A stretch of DNA of 64,000 bases from Methanospirillum lacunae (GCF_046195335.1 NZ_CP176093.1), one strand, 5' to 3'. Positions 36,106 to 46,700 are shown, numbered from the stretch's first letter. The notes: generated by a model from the sequence alone, not told the origin. Numbers and translations are program-made.

Positions 36106-38387
36106 GCGAGCCTGTCAGGATTGTGGGAGCAAGGGAACACAATCTAAAAAATATCTCAGTCTCGGTTCCAAAAAATAAGATCGTTGTAGTAACCGGGGTC
36201 TCTGGAAGCGGGAAGAGTTCTCTGGTCTTTGATACAATCAGTGCAGAAGCGAGAAGGCAACTGATCGAGACATTCGGGACATTTGAACGATCCCGTCTTC
36301 CAAAGATATCAAGACCGGATGTGGATGAGATCTCAAATCTCTCTCCTGTCATTGTCATCGACCAGAAACGACCGGGACAGACTCTCAGATCTACGGTTGG
36401 AACCATGACCGAGGTCTATACATACCTTCGACTTCTCTTCTCCCGGTGTGGTGCTCCGTTTATTGGCGGGTCAAATCTCTTCTCATTCAATAATGCAGAC
36501 GGGATGTGTCCTGAATGTTCTGGTCTTGGGCAACTGATGGTTGTTGATGAGAAGAAACTCATAGATGAGACAAAATCAGTTGCAGATGGTGCCATTCTGC
36601 ACTCTCAATACAAAAAAGGTGGATATTACTGGAATTCATTGATGAATTCCCGGTTATTTGATCCATGCAAACCGGTATGCGAACTGAGCGAAGAAGAGCG
36701 GTATAACCTCCTGTATAAACCACAGACCGCAGTAAAAGCCGAACGCTTTGGCGAAGAGTACACCTCCCGACATGAAGGAGTCATATCACGACTCAAGAAG
36801 AGTTATCTGAACAAAGAGGAAAATTCTGATGCATACACCCGGTTTTTCAGGTATGAGACCTGTCCTCACTGCAATGGTTCACGACTGAATGAACGTGCAC
36901 GTACTGTTATTGTTCAGGGAAGAACGATACCTGATCTTGTATTTCTCGAACTTCCTGATCTCCTGGCCTTCCTTGATCAGGTCGATCACTCGTATGCACA
37001 ACCAATTATTGCCAGGATGAGAGTTATTATCCAGTATCTCATTGATATCGGGGTAGGATATCTCTCTCTTCACCGACCGGTGGCAACCCTTTCTGGTGGT
37101 GAATCCCAGAGAGTAAAGATCGCAAAGCAACTGGATTGTACTCTAACCAACCTTGTGTATGTTCTTGATGAACCAAGTATCGGCCTGCATCCCAGGGATA
37201 TTGGAAATCTTATTCAAATCATGAAAGATCTCCGGGATAAGGAGAATACGGTTCTTGTTGTAGAGCACGATCCCGAGATCATCCAGGCAAGTGATTATGT
37301 CATAGATATTGGGCCTGGTGCCGGATCCCATGGTGGAGAGGTTCAGTATGCCGGATCAGTAAGCGGACTCTTTACGTCAGATACACTCACATCACGATAT
37401 CTGAACCGGGTGGGGGAAGAAACCCGGAACCGACGAGAACCAAAGGGGTATTTCAGAGTCGAAAATGCATCGCTTCATAACCTGAAGAATATTTCAGTTG
37501 ATATCCCGAAAGGAGTCCTGGTATGTATCACAGGAGTTGCAGGCTCAGGTAAAAGTTCACTTATTCATGGAGTCTTTTGCGAACAATACCCTGATGCGGT
37601 TGTTATCGATCAGACATCGATAGGCAGATCATCGCGGTCAAATCCCCTAACATATCTTGGAATCTTTGATGCTGTCAGAAAAGAACTCGGACAGGCAACC
37701 GATATTGATCCCTCCTGTTTCAGTTTTAATTCAAAAGGTGCCTGCCCAAAATGCAAAGGGACAGGAGTTCTCAAGATGGAGATGCACTTCCTTGATGATG
37801 TCACAACGGTATGCGATGCGTGCAACGGGGAACGGTATAACCCTGAGGTTCTTTCTCTCTCATATAAAGGAAAAACAATATCAGAGATCCTGAAACTTAC
37901 CGTAGCTGATGCTGTTGATTTCTTCGAAACACGGGATGTTAAGCGAAAACTTCGTGTTCTTGCCGATGTTGGACTTGATTACCTGCAGGTTGGACAGTCA
38001 CTGAGTACATTATCTGGAGGAGAAGCCCAGCGGCTGAAACTGGCAACAGAACTTCATAAAAAAGGGAATATCTACGTGATGGATGAACCAACAACCGGAC
38101 TGCACATGGCGGACACGAGCCGGTTGCTGAAAATTATTCATCATCTTGTTGATCAGGGAAATTCGGTTATTGTTATCGAACACAATAGTGATGTGATCAG
38201 GCAGGCTGACTGGATCATTGACATGGGTCCACAGGGTGGCAATAAGGGGGGAGAGATTATTGCAACCGGAAATCCGGAAACCCTGATGGAAAATCCCGGT
38301 TCAGTCACCGGTGTATATTTGAAAATGGCATCTGTCAGAAACAATAGTCTGATTCTTGGTGCTGAAGAGGAATTAGTTCATGAATGA
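36102..38387 (+). CDS. UvrA-like ABC ATPase, DrrC type
   Basis: 761 residues, against about 940 for true UvrA. It has two ABC modules: Walker A GVSGSGKSSLVFD and GVAGSGKSSLIHG, and signatures TLSGGESQRVKIAKQL and TLSGGEAQRLKLATEL. The zinc modules are CPECSGLG, CPHCNGSRL, CPKCKGTG and CDACNGERY. Shortened UvrA paralogues such as DrrC of the daunorubicin cluster protect DNA against intercalating drugs; they do not perform full excision repair. It is overlapped by padR upstream (4 nt) and by an ABC ATPase downstream (8 nt). A self-resistance or xenobiotic-resistance role is inferred from this context. Confidence 0.88.
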   Translation: MSEPVRIVGAREHNLKNISVSVPKNKIVVVTGVSGSGKSSLVFDTISAEARRQLIETFGTFERSRLPKISRPDVDEISNLSPVIVIDQKRPGQTLRSTVGTMTEVYTYLRLLFSRCGAPFIGGSNLFSFNNADGMCPECSGLGQLMVVDEKKLIDETKSVADGAILHSQYKKGGYYWNSLMNSRLFDPCKPVCELSEEERYNLLYKPQTAVKAERFGEEYTSRHEGVISRLKKSYLNKEENSDAYTRFFRYETCPHCNGSRLNERARTVIVQGRTIPDLVFLELPDLLAFLDQVDHSYAQPIIARMRVIIQYLIDIGVGYLSLHRPVATLSGGESQRVKIAKQLDCTLTNLVYVLDEPSIGLHPRDIGNLIQIMKDLRDKENTVLVVEHDPEIIQASDYVIDIGPGAGSHGGEVQYAGSVSGLFTSDTLTSRYLNRVGEETRNRREPKGYFRVENASLHNLKNISVDIPKGVLVCITGVAGSGKSSLIHGVFCEQYPDAVVIDQTSIGRSSRSNPLTYLGIFDAVRKELGQATDIDPSCFSFNSKGACPKCKGTGVLKMEMHFLDDVTTVCDACNGERYNPEVLSLSYKGKTISEILKLTVADAVDFFETRDVKRKLRVLADVGLDYLQVGQSLSTLSGGEAQRLKLATELHKKGNIYVMDEPTTGLHMADTSRLLKIIHHLVDQGNSVIVIEHNSDVIRQADWIIDMGPQGGNKGGEIIATGNPETLMENPGSVTGVYLKMASVRNNSLILGAEEELVHE

Positions 38388-39318
38388 GAATATTGTTGAA
38401 GTTTCGAATTTTTCGTACTCATACGGTGAACTGGAAGCTGTTAAGGATATCTCCTTTCAGGTGAAGAAGGGAGAGGTCTTTTCATTTCTTGGTCCAAACG
38501 GAGCAGGAAAAAGCACGGTGATAAATTCGCTGATTACCCTGCTTCCGCTTCAGAAGGGAACGGTACAGATAGCAGGATATGATCTCAGGACTGAACAGGA
38601 GAATGTCAGGCAGTCTATCGGGATTGTATTTCAGAAGATCACTCTTGACAAGGATATGACTGTCAGGGAAACGTTGGAGTTTCATGGAAGTATTTACCTG
38701 ATGGGAGGTGCAGAAAAGAAAAATCGGATAATTGAATTGCTCAAACTTGTAGAACTCACTGAAAAGGCCGATGTTCTCGTCAGTACTCTTTCGGGGGGTA
38801 TGAAACGGCGTCTTGAGATAGCACGAGGTCTTATGACCAGGCCGAAAGTTCTCTTTCTTGATGAGCCGACAATCGGGCTTGATCCCCAGACCAGAAGAAA
38901 GACCTGGGAGTATCTGAGATCAGTAAATGAGGAAGGAACGACGGTCTTTCTGACAACCCATTATATGGATGAGGCTGATCTTCTATCTGATCAGATTGCT
39001 CTCATCGATCATGGGAAAATTGTCATTCAGGGAACTCCGGCAGAACTTAAACAGAGTCTTGGAAACGATATTGTGTATCTTGAAACGTCAGACAATACCC
39101 GTGCAACAGATATTCTAAAAAATATTGCCGGAGTTCGGAATATCTCCTGCTATGAAGGAAAACTGCTTATCACATCAGAGTATGACGGGACACGTCTGCT
39201 CCCTGAGATCATAAGGGAAGTGAACGAAGGACAGATTGATGTGTGTGCAGTAAATCTCAAGAAACCAAGTATGGATGATGTATTTTTGCACTACACCGGC
39301 ACGGAGATGAGGGACTAA
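38380..39318 (+). CDS. ABC transporter ATPase, DrrA-like (second copy)
   Basis: A 312-residue ATPase: Walker A FLGPNGAGKSTV, signature TLSGGMKRRLEIARGL, Walker B VLFLDEPTIGLDP, H-loop LTTHYMDEAD. The C-terminal end is LKKPSMDDVFLHYTGTEM, again of DrrA type. It overlaps the UvrA-like gene by 8 nt and the following permease by 1 nt. The high similarity to the ATPase at 34341-35330 suggests local duplication of the transporter pair, one copy on each side of the shared promoter. Confidence 0.92.
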   Translation: MNENIVEVSNFSYSYGELEAVKDISFQVKKGEVFSFLGPNGAGKSTVINSLITLLPLQKGTVQIAGYDLRTEQENVRQSIGIVFQKITLDKDMTVRETLEFHGSIYLMGGAEKKNRIIELLKLVELTEKADVLVSTLSGGMKRRLEIARGLMTRPKVLFLDEPTIGLDPQTRRKTWEYLRSVNEEGTTVFLTTHYMDEADLLSDQIALIDHGKIVIQGTPAELKQSLGNDIVYLETSDNTRATDILKNIAGVRNISCYEGKLLITSEYDGTRLLPEIIREVNEGQIDVCAVNLKKPSMDDVFLHYTGTEMRD

Positions 39319-40157
39319 TGGAGACTCCCGGGTTTTTCCCAATATTTATGCGGGATATGAACCGGTATTTCAGGTTCAAGGACCAGTTGTTCACCTCGAT
39401 GCTTCATCCGGTTCTCTGGCTCGCTTTATTCGGATTTGCAATGGCCGGAACGTTTGAGAGAATTCTCCAGTCTGCGATTCCTCCGGCAGGTGTAATGGTT
39501 GTCAATTACCTGACCTATATGACCCCGGGTATGATCGCTGTAACGATCATGTTTTCAAACCTGTATGGAGGATTTTCCGTCTTCTTTGACAAAGACTGGG
39601 GAATACTGAGAGAAATTCTTGCAAGTCCGATGCCCAGAAGGAACCTTGTCATCGGAATTTCCCTTTCTGTCATTGTGAAATCACTGATACAAACCACGAT
39701 CATCGTTATACTTGGATTGGTGCTTGGTGTCACTGCATTTTCAGGTCAGAGTCCTGTTCAGATTCTTGTATCCATTATTGGCATAGTTCTTTTTATCGGG
39801 ATATTTTCTACTGCCATCATATGTGTCTCGCTGTACGTGGCATTTACCACCACTTCTCCGGAAGGATACCAGGGAATTACTACACTCCTTTCGATGCCGT
39901 TTTTCTTTGCATCAAATGCCCTGTATCCGATAAACGGACTCCCCCCGGTGATCCAGGAGTTTTCGTACCTGAATCCGATCTCGCATCTGACTGATGGTCT
40001 GCGGTATTTTATTATCGGTGATCAATTTTCGTCTCTTGGACTTGTCTTTTCCTACAATCCTGTTCAGATTGCCCTGTCTTTTGTGTATCTTACAGTTCTG
40101 GCTGTCATTTTCTTTTGGATTACTGTCAGAAAGATAAACAAGTCAGTGATAACCTGA
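39318..40157 (+). CDS. ABC-2 type permease, DrrB-like (second copy)
   Basis: A 279-residue membrane protein with about six helices. ABC-2 hallmarks are visible: KDWGILREILASPMPRRNLVIG, the later LLSMPFFFASNALYPINGLPP, and LNPISHLTDGLRYFI. Its ATG overlaps the ATPase stop (TAATG at 39316-39320). It is the last gene of the padR/uvrA-like/drrA/drrB operon. A T-run (ctgttttttcg, about 40170-40180) follows, compatible with termination. Confidence 0.88.
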   Translation: METPGFFPIFMRDMNRYFRFKDQLFTSMLHPVLWLALFGFAMAGTFERILQSAIPPAGVMVVNYLTYMTPGMIAVTIMFSNLYGGFSVFFDKDWGILREILASPMPRRNLVIGISLSVIVKSLIQTTIIVILGLVLGVTAFSGQSPVQILVSIIGIVLFIGIFSTAIICVSLYVAFTTTSPEGYQGITTLLSMPFFFASNALYPINGLPPVIQEFSYLNPISHLTDGLRYFIIGDQFSSLGLVFSYNPVQIALSFVYLTVLAVIFFWITVRKINKSVIT

Positions 40158-40393
40158 AATTAAAAATCCTGTTTTTTCGTAACACGGAAACATCTGGATT
40201 GTTTAAAATTCAGAAATGTCCCTCCTTTTTTTAAGGCAGGTTTTGTTTATGAGGTACAATTCAGATAAATGCATAAAATGACCTCTATCTCACGGTTTAA
40301 ATCCATATATTGGATCCAGGTCACGAATGGGAGTGTCTGATATTGACCGATACATCAAAGTATGAGAAATAACTACTATCACCTTGTGAGGGT

Positions 40394-41857
40394 ATGGCTG
40401 AGAGAGATTATACTGAAAAGATCCCGGATGACAAAAGTATACTGGTCGTATCTGATGTCCATCTCGGTGGCGTTGAAGGACCTGAAACGATCAACCGGAT
40501 GTTGCACTTTCTGGAAAAAATCCAATCTGGAAATGCAGAGGTTGTCTGCCATCCTGAGCAGCAGGATAGTAGCGCAGCACCCGTAACGAAACACCTCCTT
40601 CCTCCAACAAAAATAATATTACTCGGAGATATTCTGGATTTATGGAATCCACGCCACCAGGATCGAAATTATGCCTTTCTTGATGGTCTTATCTTTTTTC
40701 TGAAACTCCAGAATATTGAGAGTGATATCATCTATGTAACCGGCAACCATGATGAGGATTCAGGTGAACCGGTGTACTCCTATGGAGTGGATACTCCTGC
40801 CAAATCAGACCCTGCCTATAGTATTTACACTCTTTTCAAGGGTTTGCATGGGAAGATAGAAAGTCTGAAAATTGCCTGGAATCCAGATCATATCCTTGAA
40901 TTGAGTCCCAGGCATTACCCGGCTACTTCTACACATGGTCATGTTCATGGCCTCAATGCCGGTGGAATTCATTATGTCTTTGTTCATGGTCAGCAGTTTG
41001 ACAAGCAGCAGATCACGTATTCCATCAGTCAGGCGATCGGGTTCAGATTTGATGTGATCGATTCGATCCAGGAGATCCTCAATTGTTCAATTGTCCAAGA
41101 GGTTCGAAAATCTATCCCGATAATGTCATTTATCGGGTTTTATGCAATTATTAACCTTCTTGCAATTATTATTCCCATCTTTTCCGGTGATAGTGTATCA
41201 ACCTGGATACGCTGGCTTGTTGGGGTGGTATTTGCCATCTCATTGTTTGGCATTTCTGCTAAAGGAGTTCAGACATTTGGATTTGTTCAGAAAACACTTC
41301 CATCTTCTCCTCTTCTCTTCAAGGCATGTCTTGGTATCTGTATCGGTGAAATCGTCCTCATCGGAATTGGGGCGTATTTCCTTGCGTTAAGCGTTCTTGA
41401 TCCACTATATACCATTGGGATGGTCGTGTTTCTCTGGCTGTTCTTTATATTTATCATCCCGATTGTGTATGGGTTCATCAGCAACTGGATGTACAGTTAT
41501 TTTTTCAGTGCAAAAAATTACGATGTGAAAAGTGTGTACGAAGATGCATTGAAGAGTGAGAAATATACGTACAATGCAGAAGTTTTAATTTTTGGTCATA
41601 CTCACATTCCCGGAACATATCCAAATACCTACGATGACATCAGGATTCAAGGGAGATCCGCTGATGGGAAACCAACCCTTCTTATTAACACCGGTGCCTG
41701 GGTGAGAAATGAGAATGGAATTGATGATAGTTTTGCTTACATCGACAATAACGGGGTGGCTCTCATGAAATGGAACGATGCTTCCCGGGATATTTCATGC
41801 ACGAAATACTTCCCAAAAGAGATCATCAAAAAATGGTCTGGCAGACAGAGTGAATAA
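40394..41857 (+). CDS. Calcineurin-like phosphoesterase split by a membrane domain
   Basis: A 487-residue protein. The metallophosphoesterase motifs appear in order: SDVHLGG (about residue 20), LLGDILDLW, VTGNHDED and VFVHGQ in the first half, and FGHTHIPGTY near residue 400. Between the last two lie about four hydrophobic helices (residues about 235-370: FIGFYAIINLLAIIIPIF, WLVGVVFAISLFGIS, IGEIVLIGIGAYFLALSV, MVVFLWLFFIFIIPIVYGF). The active site would therefore assemble across a membrane insertion, holding it at the inner membrane face. Possible substrates are lipid-linked phosphates such as UDP-activated or archaeal lipid precursors, but this is not shown. Confidence 0.82.
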   Translation: MAERDYTEKIPDDKSILVVSDVHLGGVEGPETINRMLHFLEKIQSGNAEVVCHPEQQDSSAAPVTKHLLPPTKIILLGDILDLWNPRHQDRNYAFLDGLIFFLKLQNIESDIIYVTGNHDEDSGEPVYSYGVDTPAKSDPAYSIYTLFKGLHGKIESLKIAWNPDHILELSPRHYPATSTHGHVHGLNAGGIHYVFVHGQQFDKQQITYSISQAIGFRFDVIDSIQEILNCSIVQEVRKSIPIMSFIGFYAIINLLAIIIPIFSGDSVSTWIRWLVGVVFAISLFGISAKGVQTFGFVQKTLPSSPLLFKACLGICIGEIVLIGIGAYFLALSVLDPLYTIGMVVFLWLFFIFIIPIVYGFISNWMYSYFFSAKNYDVKSVYEDALKSEKYTYNAEVLIFGHTHIPGTYPNTYDDIRIQGRSADGKPTLLINTGAWVRNENGIDDSFAYIDNNGVALMKWNDASRDISCTKYFPKEIIKKWSGRQSE

Positions 41858-41953
41858 ATTTGGATCTGATGATTCGGATGTTTGATCTTATACAATTCTT
41901 TTTTGAAGAATTTTTTCCGGATACAAGGATTGAAAGGGTTCATTCTGCCCTCA

Positions 41954-42484
41954 TTATGATAAAACTGATCCTGTTTTTATAAATTCATGTAAACTGATCT
42001 GGTTACATCTCATGGCAGAGCGGAGAGAACTTTTTTGTTTGTCCTGGATAGTCCATTCAATATTTTCAATTTTGTGTACATATGACTCAAACTTATTCAG
42101 CCAGGTATCAGGTCGTGTTCCAAGGAGAAGTATAGTCTGATTCCCTGCGGTCATTTTTCTGGAGAGTAAACCGATTGTTCTGATCACATCAGCATTATAA
42201 TCATAGAATGTAGGGTCATGTTCGATTAAGATGAGTGACTCTTTTGCTTTTTGTAGTACCTCGTATACTTCCTGACCTGATGAAACCTTTTCTGTCTTTA
42301 ACCTGAATTTTCCAGGTTGTATTTGATACCTGATGAGTGGGACCTCTCCTGATATGATGAGTACATCTTTGACCTCTCTTTTAAGGTATTTATTCAGGGC
42401 CTCTGCTAAAAGGCTTGAAGGAGCAATGAGAAGTGAGAACATTCTCCTGTAAAAGGTGATACCCGGATTAATCAGGGAGGTCAT
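41954..42484 (-). CDS. Hypothetical protein, possibly a P-loop-less RecA/KaiC-like fold
   Basis: 176 residues, soluble and unrecognised. Alternating hydrophobic strands (DVLIISGEVPLIRY, SLILIEHDPTFYD, TILLLGTRPD) resemble the strands after Walker B in KaiC/RadA-like proteins. No Walker A is present, so nucleotide binding is doubtful. It is convergent with the phosphoesterase gene. Identity is unknown. Confidence 0.6.
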   Translation of the reverse strand: MTSLINPGITFYRRMFSLLIAPSSLLAEALNKYLKREVKDVLIISGEVPLIRYQIQPGKFRLKTEKVSSGQEVYEVLQKAKESLILIEHDPTFYDYNADVIRTIGLLSRKMTAGNQTILLLGTRPDTWLNKFESYVHKIENIEWTIQDKQKSSLRSAMRCNQISLHEFIKTGSVLS

Positions 42485-43049
42485 AGTGCATGTTAGTCGT
42501 TGTGACTGATATCTAAACGTTAGGTAAACAGGGCGAAAGTGATCAGGATTTTAATTAGGCATAAAAAATTAAAAGCAATGATCTCTTTAAGTGAAAAATA
42601 GGATGAATTACAATTCAAGGAGCCATTTAACTGTTCTTAAAGAACTTTTATGGATAGATTGGTAAAATATTACCAAACTTCTATTATCAAATGAACTTTT
42701 GCTGCTTTTGGAACAATTATTGAAAAGGGGAAGAAATATTTTCATCATTATATGTCGCTCAAGAATCGAAAGGTTATAAGGTCTCATTACTCCAATTTAC
42801 CTGGTAATTTTGGATAATTTTATTGCTTATTGATGTGAATATATTTTAATCATTTAAAAGATGATTTTGAGTTTTTTTCAAATTTAATAAGACAAATACT
42901 CTATGTCAATGCAATGCATTAGTGAATTGCTCATAGTTATTTTTATCAATTGATCTTTATACAATTATTATACAGATGCGCATCTGTAAAAATAATGTAA
43001 TCTATTGAATTTTCAGAAAATGTTACCAACATAAACTCGGATTTTTCTT
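42485..43049. other. AT-rich intergenic region, 565 bp
   Basis: This region separates the hypothetical gene (minus) from a receiver gene (plus). It contains the 42625-42645 segment, 19 of 21 nt identical to the upstream region of the kup fragment, and the left arm of an inverted repeat (42908-42936). TATA-like A/T runs lie near 42945-42975. No coding region was recognised. Confidence 0.4.
42908..42936. repeat. Left arm of 29-bp inverted repeat flanking receiver gene
   Basis: The reverse complement matches 43646-43674 at 26 of 29 positions. The arm itself is partly palindromic (AATGCAATGCATT). It lies about 114 nt before the receiver gene. Confidence 0.7.
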
Positions 43050-43478
43050 ATGGCTGATATTTGTGATTCGTTTGACACGACCCGAAGAATTTATATTCTA
43101 TATATCGATGATGACCCTGATTTATTAATAATCTGGAAAAAAATTCTTGAAAAAACCAATTATTTTTGGGTTGATGTCGCATTATCTGCTGATGAGGGAC
43201 TACGAAAGATGGATGAAGATAGATATGATTGCATTATCTCTGATTATCAAATGCCAAAAATGGATGGAGTCCAGTTATTACAGTTCATTCGTGAGAAGAA
43301 TGAGACCATTCCTGTAATACTGTTTACATTACATCATCATGTGAAAAATAAAATTGAAGGGCTAAATTATCCTTCAATATATTTTCTTGAAAAAAAAACA
43401 GATACTCAAACTCAAGTCGCCAGTATTATTCGAATCATCATGACTGCATTAGGTAATGATAGCGGATTGCGTAAGTAA
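43050..43478 (+). CDS. Stand-alone response-regulator receiver domain
   Basis: A 142-residue single receiver domain: acidic pair DDD near residue 21, phosphoacceptor Asp in CIISDYQMPKMDG (about residue 68), switch Thr in ILFTLHHH and a Lys in FLEKKTD. There is no output domain. The kinase partner is not obvious; the next gene, an HTH-PAS sensor, lacks a kinase domain. The gene is bracketed by a 29-bp imperfect inverted repeat. It may act as a phosphate sink or through protein contacts. Confidence 0.88.
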   Translation: MADICDSFDTTRRIYILYIDDDPDLLIIWKKILEKTNYFWVDVALSADEGLRKMDEDRYDCIISDYQMPKMDGVQLLQFIREKNETIPVILFTLHHHVKNKIEGLNYPSIYFLEKKTDTQTQVASIIRIIMTALGNDSGLRK

Positions 43479-43505
43479 ATAATATTGGAAAAGGTATTGA
43501 TGTGA

Positions 43506-43558
43506 ATAACTAACAATCCCCTATTTTAATCGCCGAGTTTATGCTGAGTATTTATGCT
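43506..43558. repeat. Intergenic element, copy 2
   Basis: Matches the element at 15241-15293: near-identical first 22 nt, then an identical TGAGTATTTAT. It lies about 170 nt before the HTH-PAS sensor gene. Confidence 0.5.
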
Positions 43559-43645
43559 AAAATCTCACGAAAGGTGGTTATTTATTATCCTCTATAATAA
43601 AAGTTTAATTTTGGTTGTGTTTCTGATCACACTAACACCCGAGAT

Positions 43646-43674
43646 CTATGAGCAATGCAATAATGCCTTGCATT
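43646..43674. repeat. Right arm of 29-bp inverted repeat flanking receiver gene
   Basis: Begins CTATGAGCAATGCAATAATG, opposite in orientation to 42908-42936 with 3 mismatches. It lies 52 nt before the HTH-PAS sensor ATG, just upstream of a TATA-like TTTTTTATAGG. Confidence 0.7.
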
Positions 43675-43726
43675 AGGAATCAAATCAATCTTTTTTATAG
43701 GTATACTCCCATGTGATCATATACGC

Positions 43727-46700
43727 ATGACCAGTTCTACCGACATCCTTTCTTCTATCATAGAAATTCTATCTCAACATCAAGAAGGGATGCAAATGAA
43801 GGACCTTGCTGAAGCTGTTCACTTGAACAGAAATGCAATCGCAAAATATCTGGGTATACTTCACCAAAAAGGTCAGGTAGATCTTCGTCAAATTGGAAAA
43901 GCAAAAATATTTACTGTATCCAGACGGTTTCCATTCTCAGTATTGTCTGAAATAAATTTAGATAGTGTAATTGGTTTTGATAAGAATTTACACTGTATTC
44001 ATGCAAATACTGCATGTTTGAAAATGATTGATTGTTCTCTTGAAGAAATAATCAATAAACCGATCAATGGAATAATGTTCCCTCTTTTTCAGCATCCTTC
44101 AATTGTCGATATTGTCAATAATGGTTTTTCTTCAATAGGTCAACCCGTCAGGATTTCATGTAAAATAAAAGAAAATCTGCAAATATTTGAAATTCGTGGC
44201 ATACCTGTTGTTTTTAACAACTGTGTTACTGGCAGTGCAATAATAATCAAAGAAATTACTTCAATTACCTCGGCCCAGGATGAGATTGCTCATCTTAAGG
44301 AATTATACAAGGCAGTTACAGAAACACAGACCGAATTTATTGTTCATTCCTTACCTGATGGGACAATAACCTATGTAAACCCTGCATTTGCTTCACTGAT
44401 TGGATTATCTCAAAAAATGTATATCGGAAAACGGTATCATTTGAAAATACTTGATGATGACATTCCATTGGTGAGAGAACATTTTTTGTCTATTACTTCT
44501 GAAAATCCTATTAAAAAAATCGAAAACCGAATTTTAACTTTTTCCGGTGACATAAGAGTAGTTCGTTGGGTTAATCAAGGTATTTTTAGAGATGGGGTTC
44601 TTTATGAGCTTCATTCATATGGTATAGATATTACAGAACTAAAAAATTTAGAGGAACGTCTTCAAATTAAGTGTGATCATTACAGGAATACTATTCAGAA
44701 AACAACAGATGAATACCAGAAAATCAACCAGGATCTCCTTGAAGAGATAGAAAGACGAAAACATGTTGAAGAGGATCTTCAAAAATTACAGATTTCATTA
44801 AACTATTCAAGTGAATTGATTATTTGGACTGATGAAAAAGGTATTATTATCTCATCAAATAAAGGAGCCCTGGATTCTTTGGGGATAATTCCAGGAAATT
44901 CTCTAAATATTTTCTTTTCAGAAAATCTGGAGAAGTGTGAGGTATTATCATGGGATAGCATTTGGAAGGAGGTGAAATTGTATGGATGTTATCTGTTTGA
45001 ATGTCTCATATTGGATAAAAATAATAACTTTTTTTCGGCAGAAGTGCTGGCGAATTATCTTTTCAATAATGGTATAGGTTGTTGCGGTTTTTTTATCAGA
45101 AATATTAATAAAAGAAAAATGGCTGAAATAGCTCTTCAGGAAAGTGAAGAACGTTTTAAGGCAATTATTCAGAATTCTTTTGATATTATTGGAATTCTTG
45201 ATGATAAGGGAGAAATTGTATATACAAGTCCATCTACGTATTTAATTCTAGGTTATTTACCTGAAGAGATTTGTGGTCATTCTTCTTTTGAATATGTCCA
45301 TCCGGATGATCGGAAAAGGGTACGAGAGATTTTTAAAAGAGTGATTGAAAAACTCAAACTCGTATCTCCAATAGAATTCAGGTTTAAACATAAAGATGGT
45401 TCTTTTATCGATATGGAAACGATAGGAGTCAACCTTATTGGAGTTCCTGGTGTCGACGGTATTGTTGTTACCTCACGACAAATTACAGAACGAAAAAAGA
45501 ATGAAAACCTTTTAAAGATGTTTAATGAGGAATTAGAACAAAAAGTTAAAGAACGAACTGAAGAACTCTGTGATAGTCGTAAGATGTTTAAGGATCTTGT
45601 CGAAAATATTGATGAGTTAATTCTGTCTCTTGATCTGAAGGGAAATATTACGTATATTAGCCCTGCTGTTACCCGATTATATGGGTATACTCCTGATATG
45701 TTACGAGGGCAAAAATTTCATGAATTGCTTCATCCAGACGATTATAACCGTTATAAGGATTTATTTTGTAATAATCTTCAAATGGAAAGTCGTTCTCATG
45801 AATTTCGATTAATGTGTAAAGACAGGGTTGCTTATGTGAGAATATCTATACGTGCTATTCACCAGGAACATATTATTTCCGGATATAATTGTATCGTTAC
45901 TGATATAAGTTCATTAAAGAGGGCATTATTTGAGACTGAAGATGCTCGTCACTCTCTTGATCATACCCTGATGTTTCTCCAGACAATCATATCTGCAATA
46001 CCAATCCCCTTTTATTACAAGGATCTAGAGGGACGATATCTTAAGGTCAATGATGCATTTGCAGATTTACTAGGACATACTCCTGATTTCTATATTGGAA
46101 AATCATCATCAGAGATCTGGTCTGAAGAATATGCAGGTCTGTACAGAGAAAAAGATATGGAATTGCTTCGAACAGGGGAAAAACAGATCTATGAATCCCG
46201 GATTACTGATTTATTACAGATTGACCACCCTGTTATTTATTATAAAGATGTATTTCATGATGAGAATGGAGAAGTTGCTGGGATAGTAGGAGCATTTCTG
46301 GATATTACTGAACGGAAGGAGATTGAGAATATTCTCCAGACTCTCATACGAAGTATGGTTGGGACAGTGGAGGATAATGTACTTCATGTGATCACTGAAA
46401 CAATTTCATTATGCCTTAAGGCTGACTGCATTATTATTGGAGAGATTCAACAAAACCACAAAAATATCAAGGCATTGTCAATGATTCTGGATGGAAAGAT
46501 GGTTGAGCATTATATGTATACTCTTAAAGGTTCTCCCTGTGAGATTGTAACTGCAAAAGGTTTTTGTATATATCCAGATAATGTTGCAGATTTATTTCCA
46601 GAAGACAGAACATTGCATTTATTTAATATCAGGGGCTATCTGGGGACTCCTTTGAAAAATTCCAAAGGTGAGGTTATTGGAATTTTGTGTGCATTATTTC

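Noticed and set aside
36029..36406. A minus-strand frame of 125 codons at the padR/uvrA-like junction
   Set aside because: Overlaps two strongly supported plus-strand genes and has no domain.
43499..43560. A C/D-box guide RNA reading of the shared intergenic element
   Set aside because: A C-box-like TGATGTG is present in one copy only, and the D-box CTGA is missing from the other.
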